From NCBI GenBank assembly GCA_029260435.1, contig JAJDDG010000010.1, positions 1-64,000 on the forward strand: DNA of 64,000 bases, given 5' to 3'. Position 1 is the stretch's first letter. Every line of letters begins with the position of its first letter. Shown one piece after another: positions 18,345-28,556 of this stretch. Below the pieces are notes generated by a model. The model was not told the DNA's origin. It saw only the letters and a program-made list of their open reading frames with translations, and made no database searches. The position numbers were made by a program, and so were the translations under genes. The stretch is from Phycisphaerales bacterium. Its GTDB lineage: Bacteria; Planctomycetota; Phycisphaerae; Phycisphaerales; UBA1924.

Positions 18345-20813
18345 ATGTCCCGGTATCGCATTGCAGCTTTGGTGTTGCTGGGAGTGGCGGGAGTTGTCGA
18401 TCTGGCGGCTGCGCGGGGTGAGCAGCCTGTGCGTGTGGCAGCAAAGGGGGAGATTGACGAGATGCGTCTGGCGGTCGATGTCGCTGATGAGGCGAACCGG
18501 GTGCTCGGGCTTGAGCGGAGCAAAGCGATCCGGATTGGGTTGCCCGAGCGGGTGGATCGCGCCGGTCGGTACATGATCCGGATGGCAGACGGGACGGGGT
18601 TGGAGATTGAGCTTGAGCCACATTCGATCCGCGGGGATCGGTTTGAGGTTCGGTTGATGCGTGGGGAGCGGGACTATGTGTTGTTCGATCCCGGGCCCGC
18701 GACGACGGTGCGTGGGCGGGTAGTGGGCGAGGCGGATCGGACGATCGCAGGCTCGGTTGAGCGGGGTGTGTTTCGGGGCGTGATCCGAGATGCGGATGGC
18801 GGGCGGATCTTTATTGAGCCCGTGTGGGGGCGCTCGCAGGCGGCGGATATCGATCACCATGTGATGTACGACGAGGATGATGTGATTCCCAATGGTGGGG
18901 TATGTGTCGCTCTGGGAGAGCAAGTCGGGCATCGGCACGATGGGGCACGGGGTGGAGGAACGATTACGGAATGCGCGGAGTTGGTTTGTGTGGTTGATCT
19001 TGCTGTAGACGCGGACTTCGACTATTTGCTGGCGTGGGGCGACGAAGCCGCGACGGTCCAGCAGATCGAGCGTGTGATTAACACGGTGAACCAGCAGTAC
19101 GAGGCGGACATTTCGATCCGGCACGCGCTGCAGACTGTCCTGATCCGGACAGAGCCGTTCTACCGTGTCACGGATGCGGTTCGTCTGCTGACCACCCTCC
19201 GAGCGAAATGGCTCTCGAATCACGGCGATATTGATCGGGGCATCACGCATATGTTCACGGGCAAAGAGATCGACTCAAATATCATCGGGATCGCATGGCT
19301 CGGCGCGATTTGCGACAGGAACATCGGCTACGGATTGAGTCAATCGGATTGCTGCGGAACCTTTGCGGCGGCGACGGATCTGACGGCACACGAGCTTGGG
19401 CACAACTGGAATGCGGATCATTGCGATTGCGTGGGGTGGACGATGAATCCGTTCATTACGGTTGCGAATCGGTTTCACCCAGAATTCACGGTTGACGACA
19501 TCAGGCGGTTCCGTACCGGGCTGAATTGCCTGTCTTCCGGGCTGCCGACCCCGACCGAGCTGCCTTTCTTTGATGATTTCGAGAGTGGGTTGATCGACCG
19601 AGGATTATGGTCAACGGTGCGCGGAGCGGGTGTGAACACCGACGGTTTGTTCGAGCCGAGCGGGGACTTTGCCGCGAATCTGGATGGCGCGGAGCAGATA
19701 GCGACTGCTTCGCTTGATACATCCACCAGTATGAATCTGCGGTTCGAGTACTGGTGGCAGCGGGAAGGGTTAGCGGATGCTCCGGAGGAGGGGGATGATT
19801 TGTTCGTCGAGTACCTTGGTCCTGACGGGCGCAATGACTGGATCCTCCTACGGCAACACCTTGGCGATGGGCCCGACATCCAGGGATTCCGGCAGGAAAC
19901 GATCGAGCTGCCGAGCGACGCGGAGCACTCCGGATTCCGTGTTCGATTTCGCACGGTTTCAGAGATTCTCGATGAGGATGGTCGCCCGCAGATCAATGAC
20001 GGGTTCGATGACTGGTTCGTCGATAATGTGCTGATCGCGGGAGATCCAGCGGTGCCGCAGGCGTTTGATTTACTGTTTCCGGATGATGGCGCGGTCGCGG
20101 TCGCGCTCCCTCTCAGGCTGCGTTGGGGGTTTTCTGAGCGTTCGAATTTATACGTTGTCGAGGTTTCGGAGAGTGAGTCATTTGTACCGATTGCGTATCG
20201 GAATACGATCGAGCACACCAATATCCTGATTGATGACGAACTGGATCCGGACACTCGGTACTACTGGCGTGTCACTTCGTCGAACCCGAGGGGGATGTTT
20301 GAGACCGAGACGGGCACGTTTGTGACGACGTTGGGCTTGCCGCAAGCTTTTGAGGCGGTCACGCCGGGATTAAACGGGAGTGTTACGGCGCGGCGTCCGT
20401 TGTTGACGTGGAGCGCATCGGAGGACGCGGAGCGGTATGACCTTGTGGTGGCACGGGATTCGGAGTTCACCGATCCTGTTGTAACGCACTTTCAGTTTGC
20501 ATCTGCAGGCGCGAGCACGGAATCGTATCTCATGGCGGGTGAGTTATTGACGAACTCGACGGCGTACTTCTGGAAGATGAGCGCGACGAATATTGCCGGA
20601 GAAACGGCATGGTCGTCCGGCGTTCGGATATTCGTTACGTCGTGGTCGTGCCTCGGTGACGTGGATGGCGACGGCGTGGTGAGCGTCACAGATCTAAGTT
20701 ATGTGCTTGCTCGGCTTCACTCAGCGGACATGACTGCGGATGCCAACGGCGATGGAATTGTCGATGCGAATGACATCTCGTTCGTGCTATTCCGGCTTGG
20801 GGAATGCGGATAG
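18345..20813 (+). CDS. Secreted zinc metalloprotease with C-terminal dockerin-like repeats
   Basis: 822 residues. The ATG at 18345 has GAGGAG 7 nt upstream and opens a signal peptide (RIAALVLLGVAGVVDLAAA). After a propeptide-like region, the metzincin-type zinc site HELGHNWNADH lies at about 349-359, preceded by a reprolysin-like (M12B) catalytic domain (VVDLAVDADFDYLLAWGD and the following helices). FFDDFESGLIDRGLW starts a jelly-roll-like module (about 405-565), then two fibronectin-III-like modules. The C terminus has two calcium-binding dockerin-like repeats, DVDGDGVVSVTDLSYVLARL and DANGDGIVDANDISFVLFRL. Probably an extracellular or surface protease; the substrate is unknown. Confidence 0.88.
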   Translation: MSRYRIAALVLLGVAGVVDLAAARGEQPVRVAAKGEIDEMRLAVDVADEANRVLGLERSKAIRIGLPERVDRAGRYMIRMADGTGLEIELEPHSIRGDRFEVRLMRGERDYVLFDPGPATTVRGRVVGEADRTIAGSVERGVFRGVIRDADGGRIFIEPVWGRSQAADIDHHVMYDEDDVIPNGGVCVALGEQVGHRHDGARGGGTITECAELVCVVDLAVDADFDYLLAWGDEAATVQQIERVINTVNQQYEADISIRHALQTVLIRTEPFYRVTDAVRLLTTLRAKWLSNHGDIDRGITHMFTGKEIDSNIIGIAWLGAICDRNIGYGLSQSDCCGTFAAATDLTAHELGHNWNADHCDCVGWTMNPFITVANRFHPEFTVDDIRRFRTGLNCLSSGLPTPTELPFFDDFESGLIDRGLWSTVRGAGVNTDGLFEPSGDFAANLDGAEQIATASLDTSTSMNLRFEYWWQREGLADAPEEGDDLFVEYLGPDGRNDWILLRQHLGDGPDIQGFRQETIELPSDAEHSGFRVRFRTVSEILDEDGRPQINDGFDDWFVDNVLIAGDPAVPQAFDLLFPDDGAVAVALPLRLRWGFSERSNLYVVEVSESESFVPIAYRNTIEHTNILIDDELDPDTRYYWRVTSSNPRGMFETETGTFVTTLGLPQAFEAVTPGLNGSVTARRPLLTWSASEDAERYDLVVARDSEFTDPVVTHFQFASAGASTESYLMAGELLTNSTAYFWKMSATNIAGETAWSSGVRIFVTSWSCLGDVDGDGVVSVTDLSYVLARLHSADMTADANGDGIVDANDISFVLFRLGECG

Positions 20814-20826
20814 AACACGGGCTCTG

Positions 20827-20857
20827 GAAAAAAACAGCCCACGCTGGGCGTGGGCTG
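20827..20857 (-). terminator. Rho-independent terminator of the PEP-CTERM-like gene
   Basis: On the minus strand a 9-bp stem AGCCCACGC/GCGTGGGCT with a 3-nt loop is followed by G and a T-run. It lies about 33 nt past the stop codon at 20890. It could also help insulate the convergent protease gene. Confidence 0.85.
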
Positions 20858-20889
20858 CGGTAAAAAACTTGTTGAAATCAGTTGCGCGG

Positions 20890-21687
20890 TCAGCGGCGGC
20901 GGCGGAGTGTGTAGAGCCCGGATACCCCGAGCAGAGCGATAGTCGATGGAGTTGGGACCGGGATGAACGTGAGGTCGTCAAAGATGGCTTCGCCCTTGAC
21001 GATTTCGACGGAACCGATTCTGACATTTGATTCCGGGTTCATGGCAAAGCCCATGAAGCCGTAGTTCACGATCGATCCGCCGACGTTAAATGTGCCATCG
21101 TGGAAGATGCCCGAGTTGAAGTCGAGGACTTCGATAATCTGCCCCTGTGTGTCCTTGACGGTGAAGATTGGTTGAGTGCCGGTACCGGGGGTGTCGTTGT
21201 CGGCGACCCAGAACCCGAATGATATGACGGGAGAAGTGAATGAAACCTCGAAGTTATCGATGTTTGCTGAGGGGATGCCGTTCTCTGCAGAAGCAAAGGC
21301 ATCGAGGATGTTGTCGAACAGGTTCCCGTCGTTCACCCAGTTGACCTGGGGCGAGAACGACACACCGGTTGTGAAAGCGAAGTCGTCGTTGGGATCATAA
21401 TCGGCGTACTCGGCGGTGGGCATTGAGAGTGTCTGGCCGTCGAGCAGGTCAACGGGGACTCCCGATCCGTTCGTCTCGAAATCGATCAAGACTACTGTTT
21501 CCTTAGCGAAGAATGAAATATCGAAAATAGGTACACCCTGACTCGATGCTCCGCCGGCGAGTGCTGATCCCGTGGTCAGCGCGATCGTGGATGTGACAAG
21601 GCAGCATGTGCCGTGCCTCAGACGATAGGCTGTTGGGGCGTGGTGATGGCGCGGCAGACTGCGCGCGCCCGATGGTGCGATGCTCAT
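20890..21687 (-). CDS. Exported protein with PEP-CTERM-like C-terminal anchor
   Basis: About 265 residues from the ATG at 21687, which has GGGAG about 8 nt upstream. An unusually long basic n-region precedes the hydrophobic signal (CLVTSTIALTTGSALAGG). The middle is a beta-rich domain (VVLIDFETNGSGVPVDLLDG, FGFWVADNDTPG, VRIGSVEIVKG) like those of PEP-CTERM proteins. The C terminus is PTPSTIALLGVSGLYTLRRRR: a motif, a hydrophobic helix and an Arg cluster, as in PEP-CTERM sorting signals handled by exosortase, but with PTP in place of PEP. No exosortase gene is in the window. Confidence 0.75.
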   Translation of the reverse strand: MSIAPSGARSLPRHHHAPTAYRLRHGTCCLVTSTIALTTGSALAGGASSQGVPIFDISFFAKETVVLIDFETNGSGVPVDLLDGQTLSMPTAEYADYDPNDDFAFTTGVSFSPQVNWVNDGNLFDNILDAFASAENGIPSANIDNFEVSFTSPVISFGFWVADNDTPGTGTQPIFTVKDTQGQIIEVLDFNSGIFHDGTFNVGGSIVNYGFMGFAMNPESNVRIGSVEIVKGEAIFDDLTFIPVPTPSTIALLGVSGLYTLRRRR

Positions 21688-21869
21688 CTCTAACTCCCTG
21701 CTTTCTGTGCGATACCAACGACGGACTGTGCGGTCCGCGTGGGATCTACTCAACTGATACATTTGTCTCCCGGCTTGTGCGAGCCGAGAGATTCAATTGC
21801 AAGGTATGCGCGCAGGGGGGCGCGTCAAGCAGATATCTGGAAATAGTCACCAAAAAGTGCGGGGCGAGA

Positions 21870-22214
21870 TCAGTCGATGGGCACTGCGGTCAGATCCCAC
21901 GAAATGGGGGTTCCGGCGATGGCGTGATCTGCGTAGCGGACCCGTACGCCGAGGGCATCGCCTGCTCCGAGTGAGATGAAGCCTGGAGAGGCGTTCTCGG
22001 AGAGGGCCGCGGAGCGGTACCGGGAGGCGATTCTCGGCATTGTGACGATTTGAGAAGCCTCGTACATCGAGATGGGAGCGAAGAAGTCCTCGCCCATGGC
22101 ACTCCGGTAGGAATCGTTAGGGGTCGATGGGATCTCCGCTGTGCGCTGGGAGGATGCGCAGCTGGCGGTTGCGACGGCGGCAATGATGGTTATGAGCAAT
22201 GATGCACGTTTCAT
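21870..22214 (-). CDS. Small putative lipoprotein of unknown function
   Basis: A 114-residue protein. The ATG at 22214 is chosen over a longer frame because it opens a classic signal (MKRASLLITIIAAVATASC) ending in a lipobox-like TASC, and GAGGAG stands upstream. The mature part is about 95 residues with no recognised domain; it includes DFFAPISMYEASQIV and SPGFISLGAGDALGVRV. It lies upstream of the PEP-CTERM-like gene on the same strand, about 180 nt away. Confidence 0.65.
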   Translation of the reverse strand: MKRASLLITIIAAVATASCASSQRTAEIPSTPNDSYRSAMGEDFFAPISMYEASQIVTMPRIASRYRSAALSENASPGFISLGAGDALGVRVRYADHAIAGTPISWDLTAVPID

Positions 22215-22624
22215 GGAGGATCTCCTCGCTGCGGTATCTCCAGTAATGGGCATCGACCGGGTTAGAGGGGAACTCCATGCGGGGTAAGCTGAGTTTGACA
22301 GGAGGGATTGCTTATCGGGCCATGGATTGCCTGTGCGGACTCGATTCTGGCGTATGAAGAGGGTCGGATGGGAAGGTGTGAGAAATATGGGGTGTGGAGG
22401 AGGTTTTCGCTTTGGGCGGTCCGGATCGGGTGTAGGGTTCAGAAGCACAGAGGTTTGCATCCTGGCGAGCTATACGTCCCGGGGTATGCGGACATTGATC
22501 TCGGCACGAGAGTGTCGGTTTTAGGGTATTTTGTGGTTGCTGCTGGTGCTCATTTGGGCACAGGCTCGTTCACGGAAACTGCACAGTCCGGGGCGACGTT
22601 TTTCAGCGGTGAAAGGACCACATT
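22215..22624. other. Intergenic region before tpsB
   Basis: About 410 nt between the divergent lipoprotein and tpsB genes. Open frames here lack a good start, coding composition or recognisable product. AAAGGA 7 nt before the GTG at 22625 is the tpsB ribosome binding site. No clear promoter or stem-loop was recognised. Confidence 0.4.
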
Positions 22625-24523
22625 GTGAGGTATGCACGGTTGCATCGAGTGAACTGGAAAAGCTGGGCGTTTGCTCTTTGCGGCGCGATCTTTGTGGCAC
22701 CGGCGGTGCACGCACAAGATGGTGTCGTTCTTGGGGAAGCACGCACCATTACGGGATATACCTTTGAGTATGTACGCGAACATCCGCAGCACCCCGCGGT
22801 TGATGAGTTGGGTGAAGCGCAGGTGACGCTTGTGTGGGATGGCACCGCCTGGGGACCCGAGGGGGTGGTCGAGGGTGATATCTCGACCTTCCTCGTCGGC
22901 TCGGTTGGTTCGATGGCGCGGCAGACGTTTTATGACGCGGCGCTGCAGGATGTATCGGTGGCGGTTGTTGAACGGCTGAAAGAGTTCGGGTTGCTTGGCG
23001 TGTACGTCGAGCCGGATCCGGCGCAGCTTCGCGTGGTAAATGGGCGGATTGTTGACGCTCGGGCTGCGGGGGAGACTGGGCTAACGCTGTTGATCACGAC
23101 ATCGGTGGCGACAGACGTGCGCACGGTTGGGTTGCTCGAACGGGTTGAGACGGACGAGACGCTGGACAACCGGGTCCACCGACGGATTATCGAGCGATCG
23201 CCTGTACAGGTGTTTACGGGCGAGGAACCGCGGCGGGATCTGTTGCTCGGCGATGAGATTGATGACTACATCTTCCGGTTGAATCGTCAGCCGGGTCGGC
23301 GGGTGGATGTTGCGCTTGCTGCGGGCGGTGATGAACCGGGCGGTGTGACTCTGGACTACATCGTGACGGAGAACCGCCCGTGGTTGTTCTTCGCGCAGGC
23401 CTCGAATACGGGCTCCGCTGCGACAAATGCGTGGCGTGAGCGGTTTGGGTTTATCCATAACGACCTGACGAACAACGACGACATCTTCATGATCGATTAC
23501 TTGACGGCGAACTTCAGCGATATTCACGCGCTGCTGGCGTCGTACGAAGCGCCAATCGGGGAATCGGAGCGGTGGCGCTGGCGGGTGTATGGGAGCTGGT
23601 ACCAGTACGACGCGCAGGAGATCGGGCTGCAGGACTCGAATTTCGATGGACGGGGTTGGGGCGCGGGCGGCGAGGTGATCTGGAACTTCTTCCAGGACCG
23701 CGAGTTGTTCCTGGACGCGGTCGGCGGTGTGCGGTGGGACTGGGTTGAGGTTGAGAATGAACTCGCATTGCTTGACGGCGACGAGAATTTCCTGACGCCT
23801 TACGTGGGGCTCAAGCTGGAGCGCGAGACCGAGGCGGCCACGACGTTGGGCTCCGTGATCTTTGAGTTTCAGGTTGGGGACGTGGACGGAGACACGATCG
23901 ATCTGCTTGGGCGGACGGATACGGACGAGGACTGGACGGTCATGTTGTATGACCTGAGCCACTCGTTCTACCTTGAGCCGCTGTTTAGCGACAAGGACGG
24001 GGACGGGGAAGATCTGGCGCTTGCGCACGAGTTGTATTTATCTTTGCGGGGGCAGGTGGCCTTCGGGAATCGACTCACGCCGACGGCGCAGCAGCCTGTC
24101 GGCGGGTTGTACTCGGTGCGTGGGTACCCGCAGGCCGAGGTGGCGGGTGACACGGTGATCGTTGCGACGGCGGAATATCGGTACCACATCCCGCGTGGGA
24201 TGACACCGGACGCGAAGCCGGGGCAGTTCATGGGCGGCCCTTTCCGGTGGGTGCCTCAGTACCCCGCGGGTCCGGTGGATTGGGATTTGATTCTGAAGGC
24301 GTTTGTTGATGTTGGGCGGGTGGAGCAGAGCGACAAGCTCTTCTTCGAAACTGATCACACACTGCTGGGCGCCGGGGTCGGCGTTGAGCTTGCATTGACG
24401 AGACGGTTCAACATCCGGGCGGAGGTTGCCTGGGCGTTGGAAGAGATATCTGATTCGTCCGGCGGGACGCCGGTCGATGTAGGGCACACGGAGTTCCACT
24501 TCGTTGCCACGGTGATTTTCTGA
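22625..24523 (+). CDS. Two-partner secretion outer-membrane transporter (TpsB/FhaC-like)
   Basis: A 632-residue Omp85-superfamily protein with a signal peptide ending PAVHAQ. Two divergent POTRA-like regions (about 40-135 and 135-225) lead into a beta-barrel domain. LNRQPGRRVDVALAAGGDEPG is the typical end of the TpsB POTRA2, GGLYSVRGYPQAEVAGD (about 493-510) carries the VRGY motif, and the last residue is Phe, as needed for BAM-mediated insertion. It translocates its TpsA partner, encoded 115 nt downstream, across the outer membrane. The start is GTG with AAAGGA upstream; the barrel is divergent from proteobacterial FhaC. Confidence 0.85.
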   Translation: MRYARLHRVNWKSWAFALCGAIFVAPAVHAQDGVVLGEARTITGYTFEYVREHPQHPAVDELGEAQVTLVWDGTAWGPEGVVEGDISTFLVGSVGSMARQTFYDAALQDVSVAVVERLKEFGLLGVYVEPDPAQLRVVNGRIVDARAAGETGLTLLITTSVATDVRTVGLLERVETDETLDNRVHRRIIERSPVQVFTGEEPRRDLLLGDEIDDYIFRLNRQPGRRVDVALAAGGDEPGGVTLDYIVTENRPWLFFAQASNTGSAATNAWRERFGFIHNDLTNNDDIFMIDYLTANFSDIHALLASYEAPIGESERWRWRVYGSWYQYDAQEIGLQDSNFDGRGWGAGGEVIWNFFQDRELFLDAVGGVRWDWVEVENELALLDGDENFLTPYVGLKLERETEAATTLGSVIFEFQVGDVDGDTIDLLGRTDTDEDWTVMLYDLSHSFYLEPLFSDKDGDGEDLALAHELYLSLRGQVAFGNRLTPTAQQPVGGLYSVRGYPQAEVAGDTVIVATAEYRYHIPRGMTPDAKPGQFMGGPFRWVPQYPAGPVDWDLILKAFVDVGRVEQSDKLFFETDHTLLGAGVGVELALTRRFNIRAEVAWALEEISDSSGGTPVDVGHTEFHFVATVIF

Positions 24524-24638
24524 GTTGAAGCGGAGCGCGGTCGGGTGTCGCCGGTTGTGTTCTGCGGTATCTAGATGAAAGAGGATCTTCCGCTTTTCCG
24601 AGGGGAAGTCTGAGAGAGCGAGAGAAGGGAATCGAGCT

Positions 24639-27600
24639 ATGAACAAACGGACCAAGATGATTGCGCGCCGGGCTCTGGTGTTGGCGGTCGCGGCGGGAAC
24701 GGTACTGAGTGTGGGCGCGGTCGATGCGATCGGCGCTCCGAAGGGTATGAAGGTCCGTAAAGGGCGTGCCCATGTATCTACACAAGGTCATCTGACGACG
24801 ATCAAAGTCGGTCGGAAGGCGATCCTGGATTTCGACTCGTTCAACATCCTCGACGGCGAGACGGTGCAGTTTATTCAGCCCGGCAAGAGATCCAGGGTGC
24901 TGAACCGTGTGCACAGCGTGGACCAGACGATGATCGATGGGACGCTTGAGGCGAACGGGCGGGTTTACATTACGAACAGCGCGGGTGTTGTTTTTGGGGC
25001 GGGCTCGATCGTTGATGTGGGGCAGTTGTTCGCGACGGCGGGCAATATATCCAACAAGGATTTCCTGCGCGGCGTGAATCGGTTCTCGAACGTGACGGGT
25101 GATATTCGAGCGGAAGGGTTTATCACCGCGGACGCGGTGCATCTGATCGGGCGGCATGTCTCGAACCACGGGCAGATCGTGGCGCACGACGGCATGGTGT
25201 CGATGCTCGTGGGCGGGGACGTGATGCTGCGCGAGAAGAAGGGGCAGATCATGGTCCGGCTTGACGGCGGCGCACCCGAAGCGGGTGTGTACGGCGTTGA
25301 GAACATCGGCTCGATCGACGTGGCGGGTGGGTTTGTCTCGCTCGGTGCGGGTGATACCTACTCGCTCGCGGTGCGCAACTCCGGGTCGATCAATGCGCCG
25401 GGTGGTGTGATCGATGTTTCCGGCATGGGCGGTGTGGTTGCAAACGACGGCTCGCTCGATGCGAGTGTGCTTGATGGCAGCGCGGGCGGGGTGTTTGTCT
25501 CGGCGGACGAGATCATTCATACCGGGTCTGTTTCCGCGAATGCCGAGAGCGGCAAGGCGGGGCATGTTGAACTGCTCGCGACTACGAACCTTGTGCTTGC
25601 GGATGGCAGCACGGTGACCGCGGCGGGCGGGAGCGGTGTCGCGGCGGGCGGGAGCCTGCTGGTCTTTGCACTCGACGGCGATACATACATGGAATCCGGT
25701 GCGTTGGTGGACATCTCCGGCGGTGCGCTTGGCGGCGACGGTGGCAACGGTGAGATCAGCGCGAAGGGGCGTCTGGGCATTCTCGGCACGCTCGATGGCG
25801 ATGCGGCGGAGGGGTACAAGCGTGCTTCGTTGCTGCTGGATCCGAGCGATATCGTGATCAGCGTGGTTGGGATCGACGACGGCGAGGTCGCGGATGGCGA
25901 GGTAAACGCGGGCGACGGGCTGCCGACGGATGTGTTTCGTATCTCCCCCACTGCGATCGAAGGGTTCGCGGGGGATATGTCGCTCGAAGCGACGAACGAT
26001 ATTTTCATTACGTCGTCTATCAGCAAAACAAACGGCGGGCTCACACTCGATGCGGGACGGGACATCCTGTTCAGCGACGAGTTCGGCGGGCTGCTCACCG
26101 AACTGGAAGTGAAAGCGGATCACCTGACATTCACGGCGAACCGCGACATTATTGACCGTGTGCTGACTGGTGCTCGGCTGGTCGCGAACACGGGCGATAT
26201 CAATCTGACTGCGACGAACGGGAATGTGAAGTTCACGATGGCGGACGTGCAGGCTGGGCGCACGGTGCGGATCACGCAGGCGGACAGCCGGTTTGTCGGG
26301 GCTGGTCCCTTCGGGTTCCTGGCGAACCCCGAGACAACGAATCTGATTGTTCGCATCACGGATGGCTTCCTGATTCTGGGCGGAGACTTCGGTGGTGTGA
26401 CTGGCACACAGGACATTCTCAGTATTGATGCGCACGCGACTCAGTTCCTGCGTGTTGAGGATAATCTGACGATCGGTACCTTCGCGGACCTACGTGCGGA
26501 CGACAATGTTGAGGTCGCGGGGTTCATCCATTCGAACAACCTGCTCAACCTGCACTCGGGGATGGACGGGACGGGTGACGTGGTGTTCGAGCGTGGTGAG
26601 AAACCCAACCTGGACCTCTGGGCGAGCACAATCAACCTTCGTGCGGGCAACAACACCGGGCTCGCGACAGCGCGGGTTCGTCTCGATACGGCTGGCGGCT
26701 CGGCGCCGCTGCTGCGGGGTTCGGGCGGCGGCGCGACACGCCCCACCAGCCTTCGATATCAGCAGGATGCGCCTGTCGCGGATGCGAATCTGCCAGCGAA
26801 CACGCGGTTTGGCTCTGGTGATCCCACCGGTATGACGTACTGGATCGAATCGAATGATTCGAGCGTGGTGCTTTCGACGCCGGGCAAGGTGGTCGGCACG
26901 ACGCTGACACTCGCGAGCGAGACGGGCTCGACGGTGGAGGAGCACATCCTGCCGGAATCGTTAACGGTGTTTGGATCGGCGAAGCTGAACGGCGATGTAA
27001 CGAGCAACACGTTCCAGATGTATCACGGCCCGGTAGTGATCGGCGGCGATCGCAACCTTACCGGTACAACCGTGACGTTCAACAGCATCCTCGACGGCAT
27101 GACAAACGGCGGCGAGGCACTGGTGGTGAATGCATCTTCGTTGTTCCACGGCGCGACGGGTGATCTGAACAAACTGAAATCGCTTGAGGTGAATGGCACG
27201 AGCTTCCTGAACGGGCAGCGCGTGACGACGCTCCACGGGCAGCGGTACAACGGTGCGGTGACGCTCGGCGTTGATGCATCGCTCGAGAGCACTGATGCCG
27301 GGACGATCCGGTTTGGCTCTACGGTGGACGGCGCGTATGACATAGATGTGCTGACCACGCCGGGCGGGTTGATTGTGTTTGCGGGCGATGTCGGTATGGA
27401 CGAGAAACTCGTTGATATTCATCTGAGCACCGCGGGCCCGAGCGGCAGCCGGGGCATCCCGGACGTGGCGACGATCGTGGGTGAGACTGATCTGAATATC
27501 CGAAGCCGCAACTTCACGATGAACCAGCACGAGAAATTCACGACACTCGGCTCGCTCGATCTGCGTGCGGATCAGAGCGTGACGCTCGGCGACCTTGTGA

Positions 27601-28514
27601 CCATTGGCGATATGTTGGTGCAGGCACCGACAATCACGCTGCTGCTGCGGCAGGCGGAAGATCTGACGCGGTTCAACGGCAATTTCACCGATGATCGCGG
27701 GCTGGATTATGTAGCGGGTGGCGACATCAACTTCGTGGGGAACATTGTCCTTGGCGGCGAGGCGGGTGCCCCGCTTCCGACCTTCGGCAACCCTGCGGGG
27801 AATGTGTTCGGCTTGTCGCTTAACTCGTTCGGCTTTGAGATCTCCAACAGCGGCGAGCATCGGGCTTCGGATCTTGAGCTGCACTTCGGCGATATTGTGC
27901 TGGACCAGAAGACGTTGATCGTCCCGCCCCCGTCAGAGAATGAGAGTTTCGTGAGCCAGAGGCCGCGTGACCCGCTGTTCCGGGATACGGTTCAGCCCGA
28001 GGTGTACGACATCGCGCTGCTGAACCGTCTTTCGGTTGCATCGCAGGGCGTTAGTGGGAAGACCTCGCTCGACGGGATGATGGGGCGGCTTATCTACGGC
28101 GATGAGCCGGAAACACAAGGCGATTACGGTACGGGTGCCACGATGCACGCGACGCGGTTTGATATCCACACTGCGATGGAGATTGCCGAGCGGTACGACG
28201 CGCTGTTTGGCAGCGACGAGGCACCGACTGGTAACAATGTTCGAAGTCAGGTCGCTGCGGCGATGCAGGGTGACGCGGGCGATGGTGTGACCATCGCCGA
28301 GCTTCGTGCTCTGCTGAGCGAACTCCGCGGGATGGGCATTCCGACGACGGAGTACCAGACAACCTGCCGGATTCTTTGCGAGCGGGTGACGCCCGAGGGG
28401 CAGAGCGTGGAGGATGTTGAGCAGATGCTGCTCGAAACCCCGGACGTGGAGCAGAGCGAGAGCTTTGGCATGCTCGACCTGCGTGATACGTACCGAAGCG
28501 GGCCTGTGCAATAA
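24639..28514 (+). CDS. Two-partner secretion exoprotein (TpsA, filamentous haemagglutinin-like)
   Basis: A 1291-residue secreted protein with a long signal peptide (about 1-33). The TPS domain spans about 35-280: FDSFNILDGETVQFIQPG, RVLNRVHSVDQTMIDGTL, then EANGRVYITNSAGVVFG, where NSAG stands for the usual NPNG motif. The rest is a beta-helix-like repetitive passenger rich in Gly, Asp, Ala and Val, and a C-terminal helical region (about 1190-1291) holding a Cys pair (TTCRILCERV). It is probably a surface-displayed or released adhesin exported by the TpsB encoded just upstream. GAAGGGA precedes the ATG; an intrinsic terminator follows. Confidence 0.88.
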   Translation: MNKRTKMIARRALVLAVAAGTVLSVGAVDAIGAPKGMKVRKGRAHVSTQGHLTTIKVGRKAILDFDSFNILDGETVQFIQPGKRSRVLNRVHSVDQTMIDGTLEANGRVYITNSAGVVFGAGSIVDVGQLFATAGNISNKDFLRGVNRFSNVTGDIRAEGFITADAVHLIGRHVSNHGQIVAHDGMVSMLVGGDVMLREKKGQIMVRLDGGAPEAGVYGVENIGSIDVAGGFVSLGAGDTYSLAVRNSGSINAPGGVIDVSGMGGVVANDGSLDASVLDGSAGGVFVSADEIIHTGSVSANAESGKAGHVELLATTNLVLADGSTVTAAGGSGVAAGGSLLVFALDGDTYMESGALVDISGGALGGDGGNGEISAKGRLGILGTLDGDAAEGYKRASLLLDPSDIVISVVGIDDGEVADGEVNAGDGLPTDVFRISPTAIEGFAGDMSLEATNDIFITSSISKTNGGLTLDAGRDILFSDEFGGLLTELEVKADHLTFTANRDIIDRVLTGARLVANTGDINLTATNGNVKFTMADVQAGRTVRITQADSRFVGAGPFGFLANPETTNLIVRITDGFLILGGDFGGVTGTQDILSIDAHATQFLRVEDNLTIGTFADLRADDNVEVAGFIHSNNLLNLHSGMDGTGDVVFERGEKPNLDLWASTINLRAGNNTGLATARVRLDTAGGSAPLLRGSGGGATRPTSLRYQQDAPVADANLPANTRFGSGDPTGMTYWIESNDSSVVLSTPGKVVGTTLTLASETGSTVEEHILPESLTVFGSAKLNGDVTSNTFQMYHGPVVIGGDRNLTGTTVTFNSILDGMTNGGEALVVNASSLFHGATGDLNKLKSLEVNGTSFLNGQRVTTLHGQRYNGAVTLGVDASLESTDAGTIRFGSTVDGAYDIDVLTTPGGLIVFAGDVGMDEKLVDIHLSTAGPSGSRGIPDVATIVGETDLNIRSRNFTMNQHEKFTTLGSLDLRADQSVTLGDLVTIGDMLVQAPTITLLLRQAEDLTRFNGNFTDDRGLDYVAGGDINFVGNIVLGGEAGAPLPTFGNPAGNVFGLSLNSFGFEISNSGEHRASDLELHFGDIVLDQKTLIVPPPSENESFVSQRPRDPLFRDTVQPEVYDIALLNRLSVASQGVSGKTSLDGMMGRLIYGDEPETQGDYGTGATMHATRFDIHTAMEIAERYDALFGSDEAPTGNNVRSQVAAAMQGDAGDGVTIAELRALLSELRGMGIPTTEYQTTCRILCERVTPEGQSVEDVEQMLLETPDVEQSESFGMLDLRDTYRSGPVQ

Positions 28515-28556
28515 TCCCCCGATCTCCCTTCTCTCCCAATCGATAACCAATCCACA

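Noticed and set aside
22308-22628. Open frame upstream of tpsB
   Set aside because: No good start or recognisable domain, and it runs into tpsB in another frame.
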